A stretch of DNA of 14,756 bases from an uncultured bacterium (GTDB lineage: Bacteria; Bacillota; Clostridia; Lachnospirales; Anaerotignaceae). The number at the start of each line of letters is the position of its first letter. Within the stretch, counting starts at the first letter, position 1. Position numbers and translations under genes: made by a program. Where the stretch lies: positions 1 to 14,756 of the forward strand of contig CAJMNV010000037.1 in assembly GCA_905214825.1 (NCBI GenBank), written 5' to 3'. The notes under the pieces were generated by a model. It was not told where the DNA came from, ran no database searches, and saw only the letters and a list, made by a program, of their open reading frames with translations. This document shows, in pieces, positions 8,229-14,756 of this stretch.

Positions 8229-8256
8229 AAACCACGTCAATTTTGACGTGGTTTTT
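8229..8256 (+). terminator. Terminator after mrr, between convergent genes
   Basis: An 11-bp perfect stem (8229-8239 with 8244-8254) with a 4-base loop is followed by T residues on the + strand. It also lies 13 bases past the end of the minus-strand membrane-protein gene, so it may act in both directions, although the T run on that strand is weak. Confidence 0.85.
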
Positions 8257-8268
8257 ATAAAGAGGACA

Positions 8269-8736
8269 TTAAGCATTTTCGTCTATATCTGCGTCTTGTT
8301 CCATTTTATTTTTATGCATTTGATAAATTTTTGTAGTAATGGTCAGCATAACCAAACAAGAGATGGTAACAAATAGTAGCATAAACAAAAAAGTAGCAAT
8401 AGAACCAACGAGATTATGGTAATTACGATAACTGATTACAAAATAAATCAATCCGGACACCGTTCCTGAAAATATGCTAAGTAGTAGATTTGTTTTGAAA
8501 TTTGGTTTTAATTTGCGGTCCCAAATACCGTTTCTGATACAATCAATAGCCAAGTATATACATAGTGCAAAAAAAACAAAATATTCCCCAACCAAATTTT
8601 CAAAACGATGATTCCCCAAAAGCATTTGTAGTATAATGGTTACCAATAGCCCCCAATAGGCAAGCCAACAAGCTCTATGTTCGATTTTGAGTAGTTTCAA
8701 TTCTTGCATTTCATCTAGATTATGTTTCTTCATCAT
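8269..8736 (-). CDS. Four-helix membrane protein paired with an XRE regulator (DUF6773-like)
   Basis: About 155 residues with four hydrophobic segments, roughly WLAYWGLLVTIILQMLLG, EYFVFFALCIYLAIDCI, LLLSIFSGTVSGLIYFVIS and IATFLFMLLFVTISCLVML, so it is an integral membrane protein. The N-terminus (KKHNLDEMQELKLLKIEHRACW) and the motif GIWDRKLKPN between helices 2 and 3 resemble what I recall as the DUF6773 family of Firmicutes; this is from memory and tentative. Its function is unknown. GGGAGG lies directly before an ATG at 8742, too close to serve it, so the ATG at 8736 (six-base gap) or 8733 is the likely start. It overlaps the end of the XRE gene by 17 bases, implying translational coupling and a shared role. 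Confidence 0.75.
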   Translation of the reverse strand: MMKKHNLDEMQELKLLKIEHRACWLAYWGLLVTIILQMLLGNHRFENLVGEYFVFFALCIYLAIDCIRNGIWDRKLKPNFKTNLLLSIFSGTVSGLIYFVISYRNYHNLVGSIATFLFMLLFVTISCLVMLTITTKIYQMHKNKMEQDADIDENA

Positions 8737-8935
8737 GTTCATCCTCCCAAAATAAATCGTCTAATCTTTTTTCTAATGCCCAACATATTTTACGACATAG
8801 CTTTATGGAGGGGTTATACTCACCTTTTTCGATTGCATTGATGGTTTGCCGAGATACACCCACTGCTTCTGCAAGCTGCTTTTGTGTCATATCTTTTTCC
8901 GCCCGTGCAATTTTGATTGCAAGATTTTTTGGCAT
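8720..8935 (-). CDS. XRE-family helix-turn-helix transcriptional regulator
   Basis: A 71-residue Cro/CI-type DNA-binding protein consisting almost only of the domain: the HTH runs through KDMTQKQLAEAVGVSRQTINAIEKGEYNPSIKLCRKICWALE (about 14-54), ending LDDLFWEDE. GVSRQTINAIEKG is the recognition-helix region. An AAAGGAG ribosome site precedes the ATG whose first base is 8935. Minimal XRE proteins of this type usually repress their own promoter and the linked membrane-protein gene. The repeated TTACTTT sites upstream are the likely operator. Confidence 0.93.
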   Translation of the reverse strand: MPKNLAIKIARAEKDMTQKQLAEAVGVSRQTINAIEKGEYNPSIKLCRKICWALEKRLDDLFWEDEHDEET

Positions 8936-8962
8936 AGCGAAAATCTCCTTTCTTTGTGTTTG

Positions 8963-8991
8963 ATATTAACATATACAAGACTTAAAGTAAA
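8963..8991 (-). promoter_or_regulatory. Predicted promoter of the XRE-membrane protein operon
   Basis: On the minus strand TTTACT (8986-8991) and TAATAT (8963-8968) are exactly 17 bases apart, giving a start near 8956 and a leader of about 20 nt with AAAGGAG. The -35 lies inside one of the AAAGTAA half-sites. Confidence 0.5.
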
Positions 8992-9030
8992 GTATATATT
9001 ACTTTTATAAATATAAATTTTACTTTTATA
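8984..9030. repeat. Repeated TTACTTT half-sites, candidate operator array
   Basis: TTACTTTTATA occurs at 8999-9009 and again at 9020-9030, a 21-base period or two helical turns. A third half-site in inverted orientation, AAAGTAA, lies at 8984-8990 and overlaps the predicted -35 box. The layout suits binding of a small dimeric XRE regulator and autoregulation, but the region is AT-rich, so some repetition could be chance. Confidence 0.5.
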
Positions 9031-9040
9031 GAGAAAACAA

Positions 9041-9085
9041 AAAAGAGTAATATCTCATTTTTTACAGATGAGATATTACTCTTTT
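9041..9085 (-). terminator. Terminator of the DEAD-box helicase gene
   Basis: An 18-bp perfect stem (9041-9058 with 9068-9085) with a 9-base loop. On the minus strand it lies 15 bases past the helicase stop and is followed by T-rich sequence, so it insulates the XRE operon from read-through. Confidence 0.9.
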
Positions 9086-9100
9086 GGTGTTTATTGTCTT

Positions 9101-10720
9101 TTAGTTTTTCTTTTTATTATTTTCTTTTTTTGCAATCTCGATATGCACACGTTTGTTTTTGATTTTGCAACGTTTCATACTATACAAAATGTCTTTGACA
9201 TATTCTGTGGGTACATCAACAAATGTGTAATTGTCAAACAAATCAATGGCCCCCAATGCTTTGCCAGGGACACCTGCTTCGTTGGCAATGGCACCCACAA
9301 TGTCTTTTGTACGGATTTTATTTTTCTTGCCTGCATTGATAAACATTCTGACCATTTTTTCGCCACTACCACCGTACAATTCTGTACCATTGCAGTTGAT
9401 GTCGTCCATAATGTCCAAATCATCTGTTCTGACATCTGCAAGATGTTGTTTTAACAGTGCCGCCGCAATGTCCATGGCAGTGAAATCATCGTCCATTAGA
9501 TTTTCTACCAAGTGGATATATTTTGTCAGATGTCCTTCTTGTATGGTATCTTTGATTTTTTCCAAGAAGATATTTGTTTTCATTTCTTCTACATCGCTGA
9601 GTGTTGGCAATTTTTGTTGTACAATCTTTGTTTTGGTATAACGCATGATGTCACGTAGTTTGTAAATGTCTTTGCCAACACAGAATGTAAATGCTTTCCC
9701 GGTTCTGCCTGCTCTGCCGGTTCTGCCAATACGATGGACATAATATTCTTCGTCTTGTGGTACATCATAGTTGAATACAATGTCCACATCGTCAACGTCA
9801 ATTCCTCTTGCGGCAACATCGGTTGCAACCAATATTTCGATGGTACCATTACGGAATTTTTGCATGACTTTATCTCTTTGTGCTTGTTTCAAATCGCCAT
9901 GCAGACCTTCTGCAAAATAGCCACGTCCTTGTAACAACTCCACCAAATCATCTACTCTTTTTTTGGTATTACAAAATACCATAGCAAGATTTGGCATATA
10001 CACATCAATAATTCTAGTCAATGCTTCCAATTTTGTTTTTTCTTTGACATCAAAATAATATTGCTCGATGTTGGGAACAGTCAGCTCTTTGCGAACGATT
10101 TTTACAAATTCGGGTTCTTTTAAGAAACGTTTTGTGATGTCCAATATTTCGGGTGAGAGTGTTGCAGAGAACAATAATGTTTGATGGTCTTCTGGTATTT
10201 TGACCAATATGGTTTCAATGTCTTCTCGAAAGCCCATGTCTAACATTTCGTCTGCTTCGTCCAATATCATCATTTGTACGGTTTCCATTTTCAATGTGCG
10301 ACGACGCATATGGTCCATGACACGTCCAGGTGTACCAATGACAATTTGTGCCCCTTTTTTCAGTGCCAAAATTTGGCGGTCTATGGGCTGTCCGCCATAA
10401 ATGGGAACAACACGAATGTTTTCTTTGTATTTCAATAATTTGCGAAATTCTTCACTGACTTGTATGGCAAGTTCTCGGGTTGGGCAAAGTATCAACGCTT
10501 GTAAACGACGGTCGTCAGGATTGATTTTTTCCAAACAAGGAATACCAAAAGCGGCTGTTTTTCCAGTACCTGTTTGGGATTGCCCAATGATGTCTTTGCC
10601 TGCTTTGACAAGCGGAATGGCTTGTGCTTGTATGGGTGTGGCTTCTTCAAAGCCCATATCCAAAACCGCCTGACAAATTTCTGGCGATAATTGCATATCT
10701 TCAAATTTGAGATGTTCCAT
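9101..10720 (-). CDS. DEAD-box ATP-dependent RNA helicase with DbpA-type RNA-binding domain
   Basis: A 539-residue RNA helicase of the CshA/DeaD/DbpA group, probably acting in ribosome assembly, RNA turnover or cold adaptation. The core is complete: Q motif near residues 6-36, motif I GQSQTGTGKT (46-55), PTRELA (80-85), GTPGR (129-133), DEAD (154-157), SAT (185-187), FCNTKKR (249-255), ATDVAARGID (299-308) and HRIGRTGR (329-336). After a linker, the C-terminal domain (about 455-531, VRMFINAGKKNKI...) matches the DbpA RNA-binding fold, followed by a Lys/Asn-rich tail. The start is ATG 10720 with AAAGGA just upstream; an 18-residue extension to 10774 lacks family similarity. The cshA versus dbpA name cannot be decided by eye. 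It is monocistronic, with its own terminator and a long leader. Confidence 0.95.
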   Translation of the reverse strand: MEHLKFEDMQLSPEICQAVLDMGFEEATPIQAQAIPLVKAGKDIIGQSQTGTGKTAAFGIPCLEKINPDDRRLQALILCPTRELAIQVSEEFRKLLKYKENIRVVPIYGGQPIDRQILALKKGAQIVIGTPGRVMDHMRRRTLKMETVQMMILDEADEMLDMGFREDIETILVKIPEDHQTLLFSATLSPEILDITKRFLKEPEFVKIVRKELTVPNIEQYYFDVKEKTKLEALTRIIDVYMPNLAMVFCNTKKRVDDLVELLQGRGYFAEGLHGDLKQAQRDKVMQKFRNGTIEILVATDVAARGIDVDDVDIVFNYDVPQDEEYYVHRIGRTGRAGRTGKAFTFCVGKDIYKLRDIMRYTKTKIVQQKLPTLSDVEEMKTNIFLEKIKDTIQEGHLTKYIHLVENLMDDDFTAMDIAAALLKQHLADVRTDDLDIMDDINCNGTELYGGSGEKMVRMFINAGKKNKIRTKDIVGAIANEAGVPGKALGAIDLFDNYTFVDVPTEYVKDILYSMKRCKIKNKRVHIEIAKKENNKKKN

Positions 10721-10872
10721 ATGATTTTCCTTTCTGTTTGTCAGCCGAAGGAAACCAGATAAAGCAAGTCCCAATGTTAAGGTTTCTTTCGACTTTATAT
10801 CATGATATGGTATACTTCGGCATATATATATTCCCGTTGGAAGTATACTGTTTTCAGGTAAAAAGCCTGTAA
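10721..10872 (-). promoter_or_regulatory. Long structured 5' leader of the RNA helicase gene
   Basis: From the predicted start near 10872 the untranslated leader is about 150 nt. Within it, 10810-10818 and 10840-10848 form a perfect 9-bp stem, ATATCATGATAT at 10797-10808 is a 12-base palindrome, and 10747-10756 can pair with 10781-10790 with one mismatch. I do not recognise a known riboswitch. Long leaders are known for cold-induced RNA helicase mRNAs, so autoregulation is plausible. Confidence 0.5.
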
Positions 10873-10878
10873 TTTGAT

Positions 10879-10907
10879 ATTATATCAGACAAAATAAAAA
10901 AGAGCAA
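10879..10907 (-). promoter_or_regulatory. Predicted promoter of the RNA helicase gene
   Basis: On the minus strand TTGCTC (10902-10907) and an exact TATAAT (10879-10884) are 17 bases apart. The -10 is perfect and the -35 moderate. Confidence 0.65.
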
Positions 10908-10951
10908 GCAAAATAAATGGCTATTGTGATGAAAAAACAAATGGATTTTTC

Positions 10952-10979
10952 TTGACTTTTGTTTGTGTTATGGTACAAT
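10952..10979 (+). promoter_or_regulatory. Promoter of the pheST T-box transcript
   Basis: TTGACT (10952-10957) and TACAAT (10974-10979), each one base off consensus, with a 16-base spacer. The predicted start near 10986 is just before the T-box stem I. It is divergent from the helicase promoter about 45 bases away. Confidence 0.75.
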
Positions 10980-10999
10980 GTAGCTATTCAAGTAAAAAG

Positions 11000-11239
11000 G
11001 CATTGAAGATGCAAAGTAAACAAATAGACTGCCGCAGAGAGAAAACGTCATCGGCTGAAAACGTTTTTGGTGTATGCAATTTGTTGAAGTTCTCATCTGA
11101 GCTGATTTTCTGAACCATTTGCAGTAGGAAAATCCGTTTCATGCACGTTACGCATTTGAGTGCCTGTGTTCGCAGGAATTTTGGGTGGTACCACGGAAGT
11201 CTTTCGTCCCGATTTCAGGGAAGAAGGGCTATTTTTTTT
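11000..11239 (+). promoter_or_regulatory. T-box riboswitch sensing uncharged tRNA-Phe
   Basis: A full T-box leader ahead of pheS. Stem I: AGATG (11007-11011) pairs with CATCT (11094-11098) and AACAAAT (11019-11025) with ATTTGTT (11079-11085), enclosing the specifier loop with the classic AGTA (11015-11018) opposite GAA (11086-11088). The next codon-like triplet, TTC at 11090-11092, specifies Phe. The GCAGAGAG motif lies at about 11034-11041 and an apical helix pairs 11042-11047 with 11062-11067. Stem III is 11163-11176. The T-box sequence GGGTGGTACCACGG is at 11183-11196; its UGGU (11186-11189) matches the ACCA end of tRNA-Phe. Uncharged tRNA should stabilise the antiterminator and allow transcription of pheST. 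Confidence 0.95.
11198..11239 (+). terminator. Conditional T-box terminator before pheS
   Basis: The stem pairs 11198-11210 with 11218-11230 (two T-G wobbles and one mismatch) around a 7-base loop, followed by A and eight T (11231-11239). CCC at 11208-11210 would instead pair with the GGG of the T-box (11183-11185) in the antiterminator, making the two folds mutually exclusive. Confidence 0.88.
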
Positions 11240-11269
11240 GCAATCATAGAAAAAAGGAGAGAAAATAAC

Positions 11270-12289
11270 ATGAAAGAAAAATTAAAAGCCATTCATGACC
11301 AAGCAATGGCAGCATTTCAAGAGGCAAAAGAAATCAAAGAAATAGATGATTTAAAAGTAAAATATTTGGGTAAAAAAGGGGAATTGACTGCCATATTAAA
11401 AGAAATGGGCAAATTGTCAAAAGAAGAACGCCCCATCATCGGACAACTGGCAAATGAAGTGCGTGAAGATTTGGAAAATGCTTTGGAAGAAGCCAAAGAA
11501 AGTTTGCACGTTGCAGAATTGGCAGAACGTTTGGAAAAAGAAAAAATTGACGTGACAATGCCGGGTAAAACAAAAGCAGAAGGACATAAACACCCTATGA
11601 GTATTGTCATTGATGAAATTTGTGATATTTTTATGGGTATGGGATATGAAGTTGCGGAAGGTCCAGAAGTGGAAAAAGATTATTATAACTTTGAAGCGTT
11701 GAATATTCCTGCAAATCACCCTGCAAAAGATGAGCAAGATACATTTTATATCAATGGTGACATTTTGCTCAGAACGCAAACTTCCCCTGTGCAAGTGCGT
11801 ACGATGGAAAAAGGGAAATTACCCATTCGTATGGTTTGCCCTGGAGCGGTGTATCGTTCCGATGAAGTAGATGCCACACATTCTCCTGTATTCCATCAGT
11901 TGGAAGGTTTGGTTGTGGATAAAAATATTACAATGGGCGATTTGAAAGGTGCTTTGGCAGTATTTGCAAAAGAATTGTTTGGTGAGAATACAAAAGTGCG
12001 TTTCCGTCCACATCATTTTCCTTTTACAGAACCAAGTGCAGAAATGGACGTCACTTGTTTTGCTTGTGGAGGGGAAGGTTGTCGTGTGTGCAAAGGCGAA
12101 GGCTATATTGAATTGTTGGGCTGTGGTATGGTACACCCCAAAGTGTTACAAATGAGTGGTATTGACCCAGAAGAATATAGCGGTTTTGCATTTGGTATGG
12201 GCTTAGAACGTGTGGCAATGCAAAGATATGGCATTACCGATTTACGTTTGTTATTTGAAAATGATATGAAATTCTTGAAACAATTTTAA
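11270..12289 (+). CDS. pheS: Phenylalanyl-tRNA synthetase alpha subunit
   Basis: The catalytic subunit of the alpha2-beta2 synthetase that charges tRNA-Phe. The 339-residue length is typical. Residues 1-90 form the N-terminal coiled-coil arm that contacts tRNA (Lys/Glu/Ala-rich). The class II core follows: [21 protein letters not shown], motif 2 around [19 protein letters not shown] (His204), [14 protein letters not shown], and motif 3 [13 protein letters not shown]. Between them lies a [12 protein letters not shown] segment with Cys263, 266, 271 and 274, a CxxC pair arrangement that occurs in part of the family and could bind zinc. ATG 11270 is fixed by AAAGGAGA at about 11253-11260; the open frame running back to 11141 passes through the T-box terminator and is not coding. 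Confidence 0.97.
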   Translation: MKEKLKAIHDQAMAAFQEAKEIKEIDDLKVKYLGKKGELTAILKEMGKLSKEERPIIGQLANEVREDLENALEEAKESLHVAELAERLEKEKIDVTMPGKTKAEGHKHPMSIVIDEICDIFMGMGYEVAEGPEVEKDYYNFEALNIPANHPAKDEQDTFYINGDILLRTQTSPVQVRTMEKGKLPIRMVCPGAVYRSDEVDATHSPVFHQLEGLVVDKNITMGDLKGALAVFAKELFGENTKVRFRPHHFPFTEPSAEMDVTCFACGGEGCRVCKGEGYIELLGCGMVHPKVLQMSGIDPEEYSGFAFGMGLERVAMQRYGITDLRLLFENDMKFLKQF

Positions 12290-12321
12290 TTGCGTGGAAA
12301 AAAGAAAGGAGAATATCCATT

Positions 12322-14721
12322 ATGAATATACCGATGTCTTGGTTAAAAGCGTATGTTGATGTGACAGCACCCATACATGATTTTGTGGAAGATATTACAT
12401 TGACAGGTTCTAAGGTGGAAAGTGTTACCACAATGTGTGGTGATTTGAAAAATATTGTAACAGGGCATATCAAAGCCATTGAAAAACACCCCGATGCAGA
12501 TAAATTGGTGGTTTGTCAAATTGATGTTGGTAGCGGCAAAGATTTGACCATTGTGACAGGGGCAAAAAATGTCAAAGTGGGTGATTATGTACCTGTGGCT
12601 TTGGATAACTCTGTGATTGCAGGTGGCAAAGAAATTCATACAGGTAGTTTGAGAGGGGTGAATTCTGAGGGTATGCTTTGCTCTGTGGAAGAATTGGGCT
12701 GTGATAGACATGATTTCCCAGAAGCCCCCGAACACGGAATTTATATTTTCCCTGAACCTGTGGCTTTGGGTGTGGATATTACAGAAGCATTGGATTTGAC
12801 AGATGATGTTGTGGAATTTGAAATTACTTCCAATCGTCCAGATTGTTTCAGTATATTGGGAATTGCAAGAGAAACAGCGGCAACATATGACAAACCATTC
12901 CATTATCCTGAAATTGCGGTAAAAGAAAATGCAGGTGGCAATGTGGCAGATTTGGTTTCTGTTTCTATTGAAAATACAGAACTTTGCCCTCGTTATGTTG
13001 CAAGAGCTGTAAAAAATGTCAAAATTGCACCCTCTCCTCGTTGGCTGAGAAAAAGACTGCGTGCGGCTGGTGTGCGTCCTGTCAATAATATTGTGGATAT
13101 TACCAATTATGTGATGTTGGAAATGGGGCAACCCATGCACGCTTTCGATATTGAAACCATAAAAGATAGAAAAATTATCATTCGTAATGCAAACGATGGT
13201 GAAAAAATCACAACATTAGATGGTGTGGAAAGAACATTGGATCGCTCTATGCTTGTGATTGCTGACCCTGAAAAAGCCGTTGCAGTTGCGGGTGTTATGG
13301 GTGGCGAAAATTCCAAAATTTCAGAACAGGCAGAAGCAATATTGTTTGAGTCTGCAAATTTCAATGGTCCCAATGTGCGTATCACAGCCAAAAAAATTGG
13401 CTTGCGTACCGATGCTTCAAGCAAATTTGAAAAAGGCTTAGACCCCAATTTGGCTTTGGAAGCAGTGAATAGAGCCGCACAGCTTGTGGAAGAATTGGGT
13501 ATTGGTGAAGTGGTAAAAGGCGTTGTGGACTGCTATCCAAACAAAAGAGAAAGCTGGAAATTGTCTTATTCTCCTGCATGGATAAACAAATTTTTAGGTA
13601 CAAATATTTCTGAACAAGAAATGCAAAAAATATTTGAAAAAATCGAGTTGGAAGTAGACCCTATCAACCATGTGGTGACTGTGCCAACATTCCGCCCAGA
13701 CTTGGAAGCACAAGCAGATTTGGCAGAAGAAATTGCTCGTTTTTATGGTTATGATAAAATTGAACCAACATTGGCAACAGGTACACCAACTGTGGGCAAA
13801 AAGACTTATGCACAAAATATCACAACATTGGTGAAAAATACCATGATTGCAGAAGGGCTTTGTGAAGCAATGACATATAGCTTTGAAAGCCCCAAAGTGT
13901 TTGACAAATTGCTCATTCCTGCGAATGATAAACTGCGTCAGACAGTGACAATATCCAATCCTTTGGGCGAAGATTTCAGCGTGATGCGTACTTTGCCTTT
14001 CAATGGCATTTTGAATGCTTTGGCAACCAATTATAACAGAAGAAATGAAAGTGCCGGTTTGTTTGAGGTGGCAAGAATTTATTTGCCAAAAGCATTGCCT
14101 GTGACAGAATTGCCAGATGAAATTCCAACATTGACAATCGGTATGTATGGCAATATGGATTTTTATGATTTGAAAGGAATTGCAGAGCATACTATGAATG
14201 TATTGGGTATTGGCGAAAAAGCAGAATATACCACAGAAAATACATTGCCTTTCATGCACCCAGGCAGAACAGCCAAAGTGACCATTGCAGGAGAAATGGT
14301 TGGTTATTTGGGAGAAGTACACCCCACTGTGGCAAAAAATTATGGCATTGGTACAAAAGCATATTTGGCAGTATTCTATATGGAAGTGTTGATAAAATAT
14401 GCAAGTCTTGTGAATGTATATCAACCTTTGCCAAAATTCCCCGCAATCACAAGAGATATTGCAATGCTTGTGAAAGAAGATGTCACCGTAAAACAGATTG
14501 CAGATGAAATTCGTAAAAACGGTGGTGCATATTTGGAAGAAGTCAAATTGTTTGACGTATACCAAGGAGAACAGATTGAAGCAGGATATAAATCCGTGGC
14601 ATATTCTATTGCATTCCGTAGTGCTGAGCGTACATTGGCAGAAGTCGATGTGGCAGATGCAATACAAGCGATATTAGACGGCTTGGCGAAAGAATTGCAA
14701 GCACAGTTGCGTGATAAATAA
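12322..14721 (+). CDS. pheT: Phenylalanyl-tRNA synthetase beta subunit
   Basis: The 799-residue beta subunit, which holds tRNA-Phe and edits mischarged Tyr. Domains in order: an N-terminal EMAP/OB-type tRNA-binding domain (about 45-155, with HPDADKL and GVNSEGMLCS), the B3/B4 editing domain (about 210-385, including NIVDITNYVMLEMGQPMHAFD), B5 (about 405-475), the catalytic-like core (PTFRPDLEAQADLAEEIARFYGYD onwards), and the C-terminal FDX-ACB anticodon-binding domain (about 703-798, PKFPAITRDIAMLV). Length is normal for bacteria and no frameshift is seen. It starts 32 bases after pheS with AAAGGAG upstream, so the two are one operon under the T-box. The remaining 35 bases of the window after the stop are AT-rich and show no convincing terminator. 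Confidence 0.97.
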   Translation: MNIPMSWLKAYVDVTAPIHDFVEDITLTGSKVESVTTMCGDLKNIVTGHIKAIEKHPDADKLVVCQIDVGSGKDLTIVTGAKNVKVGDYVPVALDNSVIAGGKEIHTGSLRGVNSEGMLCSVEELGCDRHDFPEAPEHGIYIFPEPVALGVDITEALDLTDDVVEFEITSNRPDCFSILGIARETAATYDKPFHYPEIAVKENAGGNVADLVSVSIENTELCPRYVARAVKNVKIAPSPRWLRKRLRAAGVRPVNNIVDITNYVMLEMGQPMHAFDIETIKDRKIIIRNANDGEKITTLDGVERTLDRSMLVIADPEKAVAVAGVMGGENSKISEQAEAILFESANFNGPNVRITAKKIGLRTDASSKFEKGLDPNLALEAVNRAAQLVEELGIGEVVKGVVDCYPNKRESWKLSYSPAWINKFLGTNISEQEMQKIFEKIELEVDPINHVVTVPTFRPDLEAQADLAEEIARFYGYDKIEPTLATGTPTVGKKTYAQNITTLVKNTMIAEGLCEAMTYSFESPKVFDKLLIPANDKLRQTVTISNPLGEDFSVMRTLPFNGILNALATNYNRRNESAGLFEVARIYLPKALPVTELPDEIPTLTIGMYGNMDFYDLKGIAEHTMNVLGIGEKAEYTTENTLPFMHPGRTAKVTIAGEMVGYLGEVHPTVAKNYGIGTKAYLAVFYMEVLIKYASLVNVYQPLPKFPAITRDIAMLVKEDVTVKQIADEIRKNGGAYLEEVKLFDVYQGEQIEAGYKSVAYSIAFRSAERTLAEVDVADAIQAILDGLAKELQAQLRDK

Positions 14722-14756
14722 ATTTTTTAAAATATTTTATCGAAAAAGTGGCATAA

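Noticed and set aside
10721..10774. 18-residue extension of the DEAD-box helicase
   Set aside because: The AAAGGA site lies just before 10720, and the Q-motif spacing fits that start.
11141..11269. N-terminal extension of PheS to an upstream ATG
   Set aside because: It would translate the T-box and its terminator; PheS family length and the ribosome site support ATG 11270.
12343..13140. Long minus-strand open frames opposite pheT (also 13594-14667)
   Set aside because: They are rich in Cys, His, Phe and Ile, have no ribosome sites, and mirror the strong codon bias of pheT. They are shadows of the real gene.
1..14756. CRISPR array, insertion sequence, transposase, tRNA or rRNA
   Set aside because: No regularly spaced repeats, transposase-like protein, terminal inverted repeats or RNA-gene signatures were seen.

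Overview
The window looks like a chromosomal stretch from a low-GC Gram-positive bacterium, most likely an anaerobic Clostridia member near the Lachnospirales. The basis is strong A/T codon bias, AGGAGG-type ribosome sites, a T-box leader in front of pheST, AddA rather than RecBCD, and the Clostridia-style adenylosuccinate synthetase N-terminus. I cannot name the species. The standard code is used, with TAA and TGA as stops. Most of the window is housekeeping, with one small accessory patch in the middle.

Layout, left to right. (1) A small HD-fold protein (72-587) with an Asn where the family's His-Asp pair normally starts, closed by a hairpin terminator. (2) A probable operon of a 192-residue protein of unknown function, addA (helicase-nuclease subunit of double-strand break repair) and luxS (activated methyl cycle / AI-2), ending at an AT-only hairpin near 5610-5650. 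No addB is present. (3) purA, alone, behind a promoter with perfect TTGACA-17-TATAAT elements that overlaps an inverted repeat, and closed by a terminator. (4) An accessory patch: an Mrr-type restriction endonuclease on the + strand, converging on a two-gene minus-strand unit of an XRE-family repressor and a four-helix membrane protein. The repressor promoter carries repeated TTACTTT half-sites. (5) A DEAD-box RNA helicase with a DbpA-type RNA-binding domain on the minus strand, with a leader of about 150 nt that can fold. (6) Divergent from it, a tRNA-Phe T-box riboswitch (specifier TTC) controlling pheS and pheT, which nearly fill the rest of the window.

How the parts work together: pheS and pheT encode the two subunits of phenylalanyl-tRNA synthetase, and the T-box senses uncharged tRNA-Phe. 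AddA needs an AddB partner that must lie elsewhere. Mrr is a stand-alone modification-dependent nuclease of the type IV class. I found no CRISPR array, insertion sequence, tRNA or rRNA gene, and no clear case for a wholly new system. The best candidates for follow-up are the unknown gene fused into the addA operon, the H-to-N change in the HD protein, the repressor operator array, and the helicase leader.
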